From contig JAVBRM010000054.1 of the NCBI GenBank assembly GCA_031548025.1, positions 10,888 through 74,887 of the forward strand: a DNA stretch of 64,000 nucleotides, in the 5' to 3' direction. The DNA comes from UBA5239 sp031548025 (lineage in GTDB: Bacteria; Verrucomicrobiota; Lentisphaeria; Victivallales; Victivallaceae). Shown here in pieces: positions 41,360-49,315 of the stretch; position 1 is the first letter of the stretch, and every line of letters starts with the position of its first letter. The position numbers and the translations under genes are program-made. Under the pieces are notes generated by a model. That model ran no database searches and was not told the DNA's origin. It worked only from the letters and a program-made list of their open reading frames with translations.

Positions 41360-42469
41360 CTACTTCTGGTAGCGGGAGATGGCGACCAGTTTCATCAGCT
41401 CTTTTTCGAAGAGATCGGCGTTCATCGGGATGTCTACCGGCTGCTTCAGGAGAGAGGACAACAACATGGCATTGCCGATTTCCAGCTCGTTTATCGCTTC
41501 CTCACCGGTAACCAACGGTTCTTTATCATGGATGATGGCATTGGCGAAGGTTTGGAAAACCTCAGTGGCGGATATCGTGTCTTCCGGCACGGGGAGATTG
41601 ATGTCCCAGGTATCAAATTTCGGGAATGACTCCGGAGAGCTGTAGATCAGTTTGCTGACTTCCTGTTCTGTACGCTGAAAGAACAGTTTGCCGTTTTCCA
41701 GGACCAGCTTGCCGCGGTCGCAGGTGACTTCCAGGCGGTTGGTGCCCGGAAACTCGCCGGTGGAGGTGATAAATACTCCGGTGGCGCCATTCGGGTATTC
41801 CAGATAGGCGGTAACTTCGTCTTCCACTTCGATGTCGTGGTATTTGCCGAAATGGCAGAATGACTGGACTTTGGACGGCATGCCGAAGAACCATTGCATC
41901 AGGTCGAGCTGGTGGGGGCATTGGTTCAGGAGAGCGCCGCCGCCTTCGCCGCGCCACGAGGCGCGCCAGTCACCGCTGTCATAATAGTGTTGGGTACGCA
42001 GCCAGGTGGTGATGATCCAGTTGATCCGGGTGATTTTGCCGAGTTCGCCGGACTCGAGAAGTTTCTTGAATTTGCGGTTGGCCGGGCTGGTCCGGAGCTG
42101 GAACATGACACCGAATTTTTTCCCGTTGCTCTGGTGGTGGGCTTCGATCATCCGGAGCGCATCGGCTTTGTGGACGGCCATCGGCTTGTCGCTGATGACG
42201 TGAAGCCCGGCGGCAAAGCCGTCAATGGCAATGGGAGTATGGGCGTAATGCGGAGTGACGATCATCACTGCGTCGAGCAAGCCGGATTTGAACAATGATT
42301 GGTGATCGTAAAACGCCGGCACGTTGTGCTCCGCGGCGACGGCATCGGCGACTTCCGGTTTGATATCGCATACCGCGGTGAGTTCAATATTGGGTGCTGC
42401 TTTAGCCGAACGGATATGGTTTTTGCCCATGCCGCCGACTCCGACGAAACCGAGTCTGACTTTGTCCAT
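41360..42469 (-). CDS. Gfo/Idh/MocA family oxidoreductase
   Basis: 369 residues, cytoplasmic. Rossmann start LGFVGVGGMGKNHI, the DKP variant of the EKP motif (VISDKPMAVHKADAL), and GGGALLNQCPHQLDLMQWFFGMPSKV, which contains the catalytic His/Asp segment of the family. No inserted Cys cluster, unlike the copy at 14997. It starts 6 bases after the GntR-type regulator stop, so cotranscribed. Substrate unknown; likely a polyol or inositol-like sugar. Confidence 0.88.
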   Translation of the reverse strand: MDKVRLGFVGVGGMGKNHIRSAKAAPNIELTAVCDIKPEVADAVAAEHNVPAFYDHQSLFKSGLLDAVMIVTPHYAHTPIAIDGFAAGLHVISDKPMAVHKADALRMIEAHHQSNGKKFGVMFQLRTSPANRKFKKLLESGELGKITRINWIITTWLRTQHYYDSGDWRASWRGEGGGALLNQCPHQLDLMQWFFGMPSKVQSFCHFGKYHDIEVEDEVTAYLEYPNGATGVFITSTGEFPGTNRLEVTCDRGKLVLENGKLFFQRTEQEVSKLIYSSPESFPKFDTWDINLPVPEDTISATEVFQTFANAIIHDKEPLVTGEEAINELEIGNAMLLSSLLKQPVDIPMNADLFEKELMKLVAISRYQK

Positions 42470-42475
42470 TTGAGA

Positions 42476-43507
42476 TTACCTGTTGATATATAATTGAGGT
42501 TTGATTTTGATGTGAACCGGGGAGGGGAGGTCGCCGGTCAGCCAGTTGATGATTTGGTCGTCAATGTCTTTGAGGTTTTGTACCAGCATACCGAGGCCGG
42601 GTTGGGTAAAACCCGAACCGATCCCGTCAAAAGTAAGCAGAAAATAGTCTTTGCCGCATTCCAGGCCGCGGCGGGCGGCCGCGTGAATAAAGTCGCCGCC
42701 CCACGAAGCAAAATCCAGGTAAATGCCCCGGCAGGGCTCGGGGCCGGAAAAAATGGTTTCCACCACCTCGTCCATATGAAAACCGTATTCACGTTCATGC
42801 GGCCATTCCATGAAAAGCCATTCCGGCGGTATGGTAATCGCCTGACGGATTGCCAGTTCGAAAAAATACAGTTGACGTTCGGCGACATACGGGTATTTGG
42901 TGTTGGGACGGCTGGTGATATAGGCGATCCGGTGTCCGGCATTGGCGGTCAGCCAGGAGAGGCCCTCGGCGATGCCGCCGCGGCTGTCGGTGGTGATATA
43001 ATCGTAATCGCCGAAAATCCGGTTGAGCTGAAGTTGCTTTACCCCCGCGTTGTTCAGAAAATCCATCGCCATCAAATGACTGTAGTCGGGGCGTTCCCAG
43101 ATGACCGCGGTGCCCTTGCGGGTCATTTTATTCAAATTCATATTCAGGTCTGTCCAGCCGCACAACATGCAGTCGGCATAGCGCTGAATTCTGGAGGCTG
43201 TGGAGGCCGGATCGAGGAATGCGGCATTGGCATAAATCCGGTCGAAATTGCCGACGAGATAAACCGTTTTGATGGAGGATGATTCAGCGGGGGATTCGGC
43301 GACGAAAGTACCGGCTCCCTGCCGGGCATAGAGAAAACCGTCCCGGCAAAGTTCACTGATTGCCTGATCGATGCTGCCGCGCGAGCATTTATAACGGGCC
43401 ATGAACTGATGCCGCGAAAATATTTTATCGCCGCTCTGCAGCACTCCGGAACGAATATCGTCCAGAATCCGTTCCTTGATCGAGGCTACCTTGCCTACTC
43501 CGCGCAT
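42476..43507 (-). CDS. GntR-type regulator with LacI-like sensor domain
   Basis: 343 residues from the ATG at 43507 (MRGVGKVASIKERILDDIRSG), with AAGGAA 8 bases upstream; the longer frame runs into the promoter. A winged helix at about residues 6-65 (GDKIFSRHQFMARYKCSRGSIDQAISELCRDGFLYARQGAGTFV) precedes a sugar-binding PBP1-like domain. It heads a run with the oxidoreductase and is the candidate regulator of the palindromic operator at 41283. Confidence 0.85.
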   Translation of the reverse strand: MRGVGKVASIKERILDDIRSGVLQSGDKIFSRHQFMARYKCSRGSIDQAISELCRDGFLYARQGAGTFVAESPAESSSIKTVYLVGNFDRIYANAAFLDPASTASRIQRYADCMLCGWTDLNMNLNKMTRKGTAVIWERPDYSHLMAMDFLNNAGVKQLQLNRIFGDYDYITTDSRGGIAEGLSWLTANAGHRIAYITSRPNTKYPYVAERQLYFFELAIRQAITIPPEWLFMEWPHEREYGFHMDEVVETIFSGPEPCRGIYLDFASWGGDFIHAAARRGLECGKDYFLLTFDGIGSGFTQPGLGMLVQNLKDIDDQIINWLTGDLPSPVHIKIKPQLYINR

Positions 43508-43530
43508 AATCAAAATTCCTTTTAAATTGA

Positions 43531-43549
43531 AATTATAATAAATATAATT
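43531..43549 (-). promoter_or_regulatory. AT-rich dyad upstream of the GntR-type regulator
   Basis: Perfect AATTATA-ATAAA-TATAATT inverted repeat 24 bases before the start codon. On the minus strand the distal half contains a TATAAT that may serve as -10, though no convincing -35 is present. Possible autoregulatory site. Confidence 0.45.
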
Positions 43550-43606
43550 CCACTTGCCGGAAAAATCATGCCGGGAAGTAAAACAAAGTTGCACAGATGC
43601 CTATTT

Positions 43607-43762
43607 GAATTGGTGAATTAGAGAATTGGTGAATTGGGGAATAAAGAGGAGTAGCGGCGATTACAGCAACATTCGGCAGAGCCGGAAGTAAGTAAAGAGC
43701 AGAAGGCCGTGCCGCGCATTAATTCACCAATTCACCAATTCACCAATTCACCAATTCACCAA
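43607..43762. repeat. Inverted pair of 8-bp tandem arrays (GAATTGGT family), longest copy
   Basis: Forward units at 43607-43638 (GAATTGGT, GAATTAGA, GAATTGGT, GAATTGGG), a 75-base spacer, then reverse units from 43718 to 43762 (ACCAATTC four times in near-perfect tandem, plus flanking partials). The reverse array overlaps the 3' end of the azoreductase gene: its final codons (VNW and the stop) are made of repeat units. Confidence 0.85.
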
Positions 43763-44365
43763 GAGTCCGTCGATCTGGGCGGTGCACTCCTGATAGACTT
43801 GGGCATGGTCGACATTCAGGGTGGTGGAGTGATTGGTGGCTTCGTGCATTTCCAGGCCGATGAAATTAGCCCAGAAGCGCAGATACGGGCGCAGATGGTC
43901 GTATGCCTTGAGTTCCTCCTGATCGTAATTGTTGCCGGTGGCAAAGGCGATAAAGGCTTTCTTGCCTTCCATCAAGCCTTCGTAGCCGCCTTGCGGGGTA
44001 ACACCGAAAAGCCAGCCCGGTTGGGTTATCAGGTCGATGTAATGCTTCATTTCGTAGGGCATGGAGAAGTTCCACATGGGTACGCTGAAAACATAGCAAT
44101 CCGCGGCCTGGAAGTGAAGCCAGGTCGATTTGGCACATTCCCACTGTTCGCGTTCGGCCGGTTCAAGGGGAACTCCCTGGCCGTTCTTGAATTTGGCGGC
44201 TACGCCCGGGCCGCTGAACTCCGGAAGCCGGGAGGTCAAGATGATTTCTTCCAGCTGGATATTGGGGCGCTGGACCATTAATTTATCGATAAAATAATTA
44301 GCGATCCGACGCGAATGCGATCTGTGACCCCTGGGCGATGCGATGATGTGCAATACTTTTCTCAT
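43748..44365 (-). CDS. azoR: FMN-dependent NADH-azoreductase-like flavoprotein
   Basis: 205 residues, flavodoxin-like fold. FMN phosphate-loop SPRGHRSHSRRIA near the N terminus and PMWNFSMPYEMKHYIDLI (about residues 96-113), with the TGNNYDQEE loop, match AzoR quinone/azo reductases. It reduces quinones or azo compounds with NADH. Monocistronic between the repeat pair and a terminator. The C-terminal residues LVNW are encoded by the GAATTGGT-family repeat, so this tail varies with the array. Confidence 0.82.
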   Translation of the reverse strand: MRKVLHIIASPRGHRSHSRRIANYFIDKLMVQRPNIQLEEIILTSRLPEFSGPGVAAKFKNGQGVPLEPAEREQWECAKSTWLHFQAADCYVFSVPMWNFSMPYEMKHYIDLITQPGWLFGVTPQGGYEGLMEGKKAFIAFATGNNYDQEELKAYDHLRPYLRFWANFIGLEMHEATNHSTTLNVDHAQVYQECTAQIDGLLVNW

Positions 44366-44434
44366 GGCTGTTCCCTTTGTTAGTATAGGGAAATATAAGA
44401 ATAATTTCTGCCAATGTCAAGTGTCAGGGCAAAA

Positions 44435-44459
44435 AAAAACGCCATTAGCCGGCGTTTTT
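44435..44459 (-). terminator. Rho-independent terminator of the 44470 gene
   Basis: AAAAACGCC/GGCGTTTTT stem (44435-44443 with 44451-44459) and a 7-base loop, followed on the minus strand by further Ts. It separates the small gene from azoR and may work in both directions. Confidence 0.85.
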
Positions 44460-44469
44460 GGGAAAATTA

Positions 44470-44829
44470 TTATTGTTTGGGTTTCCGCGGAGCCCGGGGT
44501 TTTTTGGCCGGTTTTTCGGCTTTTTCAAAGTCGACATTGATCGGCTCAACCGGGGATTTGTCATCGATAATTATCGCGTCTTCGATTTTGGCGCCGTTCT
44601 GCTGCGGTTCGCTTTTGGTCAGGACTCCGGCGGCAAGAAGCTTGTCGATAAGTTCCTGCATGGAATTGAACATATTCAAGAAACCCTGCGGCGGCATAAT
44701 TATGCGTTCAATAGCTTGAAGCCCTGAAGTCTTTCCCGTCGGTTCCAGACTGACAAAATCATAGCGGACCATTCCGCCGATAAAATGAATCTGGCCTATC
44801 CCATCCGCATAAATTTCTTTCTTTTCCAT
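44470..44829 (-). CDS. Small protein of unknown function with basic Lys/Pro tail
   Basis: 119 residues. The first 70 residues form a beta-then-helix domain (ADGIGQIHFIGGMVRYDFVSLEP, then FLNMFNSMQELIDKLLAAGVL); the rest is low-complexity, ending EKPAKKPRAPRKPKQ. No family recognised. It follows the TolC-like gene by 21 bases on the same strand, so it may serve the same export or envelope function; ends at a strong terminator. Confidence 0.65.
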   Translation of the reverse strand: MEKKEIYADGIGQIHFIGGMVRYDFVSLEPTGKTSGLQAIERIIMPPQGFLNMFNSMQELIDKLLAAGVLTKSEPQQNGAKIEDAIIIDDKSPVEPINVDFEKAEKPAKKPRAPRKPKQ

Positions 44830-44850
44830 GTCGATTCCTTATATTTGCGA

Positions 44851-46461
44851 TTACATATTGGCAACTCCGGGCTGTCCGATGGTATCGGCCTTAGCACGGG
44901 TGTTATCCTGCATGGTGTTATTGCCGAGCTGGACTCCGTTGTACATGTTGGCCATGTCCTTGGCGGCGGCATCCATGCTCTTTTGATCTTTGGCTGACTT
45001 GGCTGCGGCTTTGGCGTCAGACATATTGATTTTATTGATGATGTCGTCGATGTATTTCTTGTTCAGGGTTTCGACGCCGACGGTGTTGAGGAGCTGATAG
45101 TAGGCCAGGTAATAGTTACCGAGCGCAATGGTCCGGGCGATCTGGGTATCGGTGGTTTCCAGTTCGTAACGGGCCAAGTCGAGCTGAGACTGGCTGCCGC
45201 CGGATGAGTAGTTCTTGCGGGCGGCGTCCAAATGCTTGGCATAGGATTCATATACCTGGTTGTCGAGGTGATAACGTTCTTCGACTTCCTTCATGTTGGA
45301 GTGGGCGATACGGACCTGGGACATGACGCCGATCGACAACGCCAGAACGCGGGCGTCAAGTTCTTTGACTTCCGTGCTGTGCATCCGGTAACGGGCGATC
45401 TGCTGGGGCAGTTTCAACAGGTTGTAAGCGGCGCGGGCGGCGACTTCCCACCAACTCTGGTTGTAAAGGAAAGAGTTGTTGCTGTTCGTAAAGTCGATGA
45501 AAGCGCGGACGTGCGGGAGCATCAGCAAGATGGCCTTGCGGGCTTCGTTGATGGCGATGTTGGTCTGGATGTCAAGCTGGTACAGCTCGGGACGTTCGAC
45601 CAGGGCGACCTTTTCGAGGGTGTCGACGTTGGGAAGGTCCTGGATTCGGATATCGCTGAGGAACGTGGTGTCGACCCGGACTTCTTTGACCGGGAGGAAG
45701 CCCATCAACGAGCGGAGTTCGATACAGGCATTGTCATAGCTGCGCTGATATTCCATGAGCTGTTTCTGGAGACGGATGAAACGGCGGCGTTCGTCAAGGA
45801 TACGGAATACGGAAATGGTTTTGCTCTTTTCGAGTTCACTGAGTACTTTGTCGATTTCTTTGCAGCGATCAAGGAGCTGCTGGGAGGTGTCGCGGGCGTC
45901 CTGAGTGGCGGCGACTTTGAAATAGGTTCTGGCGACTTCCAGCTTCAGATTCTGGGCGGCGCGGCGTTTCTGTTCGATGGCGATCAAAGCCTGGTCTTCA
46001 GCCTGGGTCGCGTTGAGGTAGGCAAGCCCGAAGTCGATGACGCTCAAGGCCAATTCCACTTTGAACGTACCTACGATCCGGTCGGTACTGTTACTGGGAG
46101 CATAAGTCCGTTCCCCGGTTTTGATGTTGGTGGAGCTGGAGCCCGGGTCATTATTACGGCCGGAGATATCGTAGCTGATATTGAGTTCGGGGAGCATACC
46201 GAGCATTTCGGCGGTGGTGCGCTCGTTGGCGATTTTTTCCTTGATATCAAAGACTTTCAGGTCAAGGTTGTGCTCAATGGCGATCCCGATACAATCAACC
46301 AGAGTGAAAACTCGTCCTTCCTCGGGGATTCTTCTGCTGATTTCTTCAAAGTGCTTTTTCGCTTTTTTAAGACGTTCCTGACGATAATAATCCGCATCAT
46401 GACAGCCGAAAATCATGCCGGCAAACATTATAACCGCAGTCAATCTCAATAAATTTTTCAT
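44851..46461 (-). CDS. TolC-family outer-membrane factor, lipoprotein
   Basis: 536 residues from the ATG at 46461 (MKNLLRLTAVIMFAGMIFGC); the Cys at residue 20 makes a lipoprotein signal. The body contains the two coiled-coil OEP repeats typical of TolC (for example AEDQALIAIEQKRRAAQNLKLEVARTYFKVA and ARKNYSSGGSQSQLDLARYELETTDTQIA). The C-terminal tail is Ala/Lys/Met-rich. It would form a periplasm-spanning exit duct, but no membrane fusion protein or inner-membrane pump is adjacent, so it pairs with a distant system. Confidence 0.83.
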   Translation of the reverse strand: MKNLLRLTAVIMFAGMIFGCHDADYYRQERLKKAKKHFEEISRRIPEEGRVFTLVDCIGIAIEHNLDLKVFDIKEKIANERTTAEMLGMLPELNISYDISGRNNDPGSSSTNIKTGERTYAPSNSTDRIVGTFKVELALSVIDFGLAYLNATQAEDQALIAIEQKRRAAQNLKLEVARTYFKVAATQDARDTSQQLLDRCKEIDKVLSELEKSKTISVFRILDERRRFIRLQKQLMEYQRSYDNACIELRSLMGFLPVKEVRVDTTFLSDIRIQDLPNVDTLEKVALVERPELYQLDIQTNIAINEARKAILLMLPHVRAFIDFTNSNNSFLYNQSWWEVAARAAYNLLKLPQQIARYRMHSTEVKELDARVLALSIGVMSQVRIAHSNMKEVEERYHLDNQVYESYAKHLDAARKNYSSGGSQSQLDLARYELETTDTQIARTIALGNYYLAYYQLLNTVGVETLNKKYIDDIINKINMSDAKAAAKSAKDQKSMDAAAKDMANMYNGVQLGNNTMQDNTRAKADTIGQPGVANM

Positions 46462-46567
46462 GCACACACCATCCGTTGAAATATGATTAAACAAACCATT
46501 TAAAATAAAACTAATAACAACCCGCCTTAAGATTCGTTTCCGAATCAGGCTATACTGACACTATCCG

Positions 46568-46595
46568 AATATAATGGAGCATATCCAATTTTCAA
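46568..46595 (-). promoter_or_regulatory. TolC-like gene promoter
   Basis: Minus strand TTGAAA (46590-46595), a 16-bp spacer and TATATT (46568-46573). A GATTCG-TTTC-CGAATC hairpin (46531-46546) falls in the leader. The rest of the 317-base gap between the TolC gene and the next gene holds the divergent promoter at 46711 and no open frame. Confidence 0.6.
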
Positions 46596-46710
46596 GTAGT
46601 CAAATAAAAAAACGAAAAAATTTTTCGGTCAAAATGTAATCCCGCAGCGCTCCCGGTGGCGCCGGACCTTGAGAAATTTGAAAATAAATAGACTTTTTGT
46701 TGAAAATATG

Positions 46711-46739
46711 TTGACTTTTGCTTTGTTTGCTGATACAAT
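46711..46739 (+). promoter_or_regulatory. Promoter of PEP-CTERM-like gene 1
   Basis: TTGACT (46711-46716), a 17-bp spacer and TACAAT (46734-46739), followed by an A-rich leader and AGGGGG before the ATG. The sequence from about 46677 is repeated almost exactly before gene 2. Confidence 0.8.
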
Positions 46740-46778
46740 AGTCCTTGTAACAAATAAATAAAAGGGGGCACACAGCAA

Positions 46779-47444
46779 ATGAAGAAACTATTTATCCTGG
46801 CAGTTTGCTTGGTTGCATCGTCGGTATTTGCGGTTCCGCAGATAGAATATAAAAATTACAAGTTCGTTGTCAGCGAGGCCGGCTATGTTGACTTGTCTCT
46901 CTCGTTCACATCGACAGCTACGTCGGGAGGCTATCTCTTTAAAGATAAAAGTCCGACAAGTATGTATGGATTTGTGTATCTTAACGAGGAACCAAATCCT
47001 GGTTTCCTTAATATGGGGTATTCCAAGCGCATTTTTCTTGATGCCGGGGAGGCTTTCGGTGCATGGGCCACTGTTTCTATGTATGACCCCACTTGGTCTA
47101 TCAGCACATACACTGCTTATTTACTGATCTCGCCAGAGTATCTGCGGATCAGTCAATATGATATGGATTATGGTGTAGATAAAATTATTGTGAATAGTGA
47201 TACTTCAATATCGGCAATCATTAATTTCCCCAATGCGTATTATTATACTTATTATGATGAGAATTGGGACCAGTGGGGGAGTTACTGGGACTATGAGAAT
47301 GTCACTGCGACGTTCACTTTTAACTGGACTCCGGAAGGTGGTATTCCGGCTCCGTCCGGCCAGCCGTTGCCGGGGATTATTCCCGCGCTGTTGCTGGGAG
47401 CCGGCGTCTATGCGGCCCGCCGCAAGAAAAAGATGGCGGCATAA
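46779..47444 (+). CDS. Exported PEP-CTERM-like surface protein 1
   Basis: 221 residues. Signal peptide MKKLFILAVCLVASSVFA. The mature domain is beta-rich and aromatic (many Tyr, Trp, Ser, Thr) with no Cys. The C terminus has PLPG, a 13-residue hydrophobic segment and RRKKK, the tripartite shape of PEP-CTERM/VPLPA-type sorting signals recognised by exosortase; no exosortase is in the window. First of a tandem pair with 47638-48306; signal peptide and C terminus are nearly identical between the two while the middle has drifted. Confidence 0.8.
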   Translation: MKKLFILAVCLVASSVFAVPQIEYKNYKFVVSEAGYVDLSLSFTSTATSGGYLFKDKSPTSMYGFVYLNEEPNPGFLNMGYSKRIFLDAGEAFGAWATVSMYDPTWSISTYTAYLLISPEYLRISQYDMDYGVDKIIVNSDTSISAIINFPNAYYYTYYDENWDQWGSYWDYENVTATFTFNWTPEGGIPAPSGQPLPGIIPALLLGAGVYAARRKKKMAA

Positions 47445-47473
47445 GCCATTACATATTCTATATTATCTGATAC

Positions 47474-47498
47474 AGCCCTTGAAAAAGGGCTTTTTTTT
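47474..47498 (+). terminator. Terminator of PEP-CTERM-like gene 1
   Basis: AGCCCTT/AAGGGCT stem with a GAAA loop (47474-47491) and a T-run. An identical hairpin follows gene 2. Confidence 0.92.
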
Positions 47499-47570
47499 AT
47501 CTTGGCGGGGGAGGCGAATTTGATTTTATGCGAAATTCGGAAAATAAATAGACTTTTTGTCGAAAATATG

Positions 47571-47599
47571 TTGACTTTTGCTTTGTTTGCTGATACAAT
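47571..47599 (+). promoter_or_regulatory. Promoter of PEP-CTERM-like gene 2
   Basis: TTGACT (47571-47576), a 17-bp spacer and TACAAT (47594-47599), identical to the promoter at 46711. Each gene is thus an independent promoter-gene-terminator unit. Confidence 0.8.
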
Positions 47600-47637
47600 A
47601 GTCCTTGTAACAAATAAATAAAGGGGGCACACAACAA

Positions 47638-48306
47638 ATGAAGAAACTATTTATCCTGGCAGCTTGCTTGGTTGCATCGTCGGTATTTGCGGTTCCGCAG
47701 ATAGAGTATAAGAATTCCAAGTTTATTGTCAACGAGGCCGGTTACGTTGATTTTACTCTTTCATACAGCTCGACTGCTACATCGGGGAAGAATATCTTTA
47801 AAGATATCCCCGCTTCGTGGTTAAATAATTATGGTTTTGTGGTTTATTGGGATGAGCCGAACCCGGGTTTTCTTAATATGACTTATGGCACCCGCATGCA
47901 TTTTGATGCGGGTGAATCTTTCGGTGCATGGGCTACTGTTTCCCTGTATGACCCCTCTCATATTTTCTATACATACACTTTGCATTTAATCGTTTCGGAG
48001 GGTTACCTGCAGATCAGCCAATATGATGACATATCTAATGGCTTGCGGAATGTCGTTACAACTGATACCTCCATAACAGGGGAGAGTCGTTTTACAAATG
48101 CTTATGAGTATTCTTATTATTGGGAAGACTGGGACCAAGGAGGAACTATGTGGGAATATGAGACTGTCATTGCGACGTTCACCTTTAACTGGACCCCTGA
48201 TGGTATTCCGGCTCCGTCCGGCCAGCCGTTGCCGGGGATTATTCCCGCGCTGTTGCTGGGAGCCGGCGTCTATGCGGCCCGCCGCAAGAAAAAGATGGCG
48301 GCATAA
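47638..48306 (+). CDS. Exported PEP-CTERM-like surface protein 2
   Basis: 222 residues, paralogue of the preceding gene. The signal peptide differs at one residue. The last 33 residues (PAPSGQPLPG..ARRKKKMAA) are identical and near-identical in DNA. The central region has many substitutions and small indels (for example FKDIPASWLNNYGF against FKDKSPTSMYGF). Presumed anchored or released at the cell surface by an exosortase-like enzyme, perhaps as adhesin, matrix or S-layer-like components (inference). Ends at a terminator overlapping the convergent AraC gene. Confidence 0.8.
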   Translation: MKKLFILAACLVASSVFAVPQIEYKNSKFIVNEAGYVDFTLSYSSTATSGKNIFKDIPASWLNNYGFVVYWDEPNPGFLNMTYGTRMHFDAGESFGAWATVSLYDPSHIFYTYTLHLIVSEGYLQISQYDDISNGLRNVVTTDTSITGESRFTNAYEYSYYWEDWDQGGTMWEYETVIATFTFNWTPDGIPAPSGQPLPGIIPALLLGAGVYAARRKKKMAA

Positions 48307-48335
48307 GCCATTGCATATTCTATATCATCTGATAC

Positions 48336-48358
48336 AGCCCTTGAAAAAGGGCTTTTTT
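48336..48358 (+). terminator. Terminator of PEP-CTERM-like gene 2
   Basis: AGCCCTT/AAGGGCT hairpin (48336-48353) and T-run. The stop codon of the convergent AraC gene (48357-48359) lies within the T-run. Confidence 0.9.
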
Positions 48359-49175
48359 ATTGCCTTGGGGGAGACTTGGAGACGAATTCGCGGCGATAGC
48401 GCAGGGGCGAGAGCTGATACTTTTCTTTGAAGATACGGGAAAAATAATATTCATTGTCAATGCCGGCCCATTCGGCAATCAGGCTGACCGGTTCGGTGGT
48501 TTCCACCAGCATGCGCGCGGCAAGCTCCAGACGGCAATTGTTGAGAAACTGTAATGGCGGCACTCCGGTCATGGTTTTGAACAACCGGCGGAAGTGGGTC
48601 AGGGTCAGGCCGCGTTTGGCGGCTTCGGCATTGAAGTCCCAGGATTGTTCCGGATGATGGCGAATGGCGGAGGCCAGGTGGCGAAAATATTCCTCCTGAT
48701 AAGCCGGCAGCGGATTTTCGACGGGGGCGGATTCATGGAGTTGGAGCAGTAAATCCTCGTAAAGCAACACGGCCCGGGGCGGTGTCAGGGGGGCGGATTT
48801 GCGTAGCAACGCCATGATGCGGGTCATGGTGTCGAGGAAATATTCCGGATCGTTGATTTTGAAGACCGGCGGCGAATTGCTTATGGGGAGCAAGCCGGAC
48901 TTGATATAGCTTTCCACTCTTTCGCCATATGAACAGATAAAATTGTGATGGCGCGTTTCGCCCGGCAGGTTGCCGTAGTCGAACCAGGCATTGGGATGGG
49001 TGATGAACGCATATGACCCCTCATAGATTTGTCTGGGGGCATGATCAATGCTCAGAAAAAAGCGTCCGGCGTGATTGTACTGAATTCCATAATAGACTGG
49101 AACGTTGTGGGTTTTTCCGCCATGGTCCAGGCTGGAGTTATACAGGCTGAAATAATGTTGCTGAAAATAGTTCAT
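48357..49175 (-). CDS. AraC-family transcriptional regulator
   Basis: 272 residues from the ATG at 49175 (MNYFQQHYF). The upstream in-frame stretch to 49214 is promoter DNA: the same peptide-like frame recurs in the duplicated promoter at 50387, so it is not part of the protein. N-terminal cupin-like sensing domain (HHNFICSYGERVESYI), C-terminal double HTH (about 170-265, GLTLTHFRRLFKTMTGVPPLQFLNNCRLELAARML and DNEYYFSRIFKEKYQLSPLRYRR). Divergent from the sugar operon at 49316, and so its likely activator. Confidence 0.87.
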   Translation of the reverse strand: MNYFQQHYFSLYNSSLDHGGKTHNVPVYYGIQYNHAGRFFLSIDHAPRQIYEGSYAFITHPNAWFDYGNLPGETRHHNFICSYGERVESYIKSGLLPISNSPPVFKINDPEYFLDTMTRIMALLRKSAPLTPPRAVLLYEDLLLQLHESAPVENPLPAYQEEYFRHLASAIRHHPEQSWDFNAEAAKRGLTLTHFRRLFKTMTGVPPLQFLNNCRLELAARMLVETTEPVSLIAEWAGIDNEYYFSRIFKEKYQLSPLRYRREFVSKSPPRQ

Positions 49176-49176
49176 G

Positions 49177-49284
49177 ATGTTCGTTCTGTGTAAAAATTGG
49201 TTCGTATTGTTCATTCATATCCTGATATCCGGCTGTATATTATATATCGATAAATATCTTTATCAAGCAAAAAAATCGAGATTA
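49177..49284 (+). promoter_or_regulatory. AraC-type promoter/operator, copy A
   Basis: GTTCGT occurs at 49179-49184 and 49200-49205, exactly 21 bp apart (two helical turns), the spacing of AraC half-sites, followed by a GTTCAT and a TATATT-like -10 near 49235-49250 without a good -35. The block is about 85 percent identical to copy B at 50387-50494. Confidence 0.75.
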
Positions 49285-49315
49285 TACTCAATTAGGGTGA
49301 AAAGAGGTATTCAAT

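Noticed and set aside
43709..44281. 190-codon plus-strand frame beginning in the repeat array
   Set aside because: Its N terminus is translated repeat units and the rest is antisense to azoR.
49176..49214. N-terminal extension of the AraC protein to the ATG at 49214
   Set aside because: The extension is encoded by promoter DNA that is duplicated at 50387-50425, where the same peptide-like frame occurs without an AraC gene; the ATG at 49175 is the sensible start.
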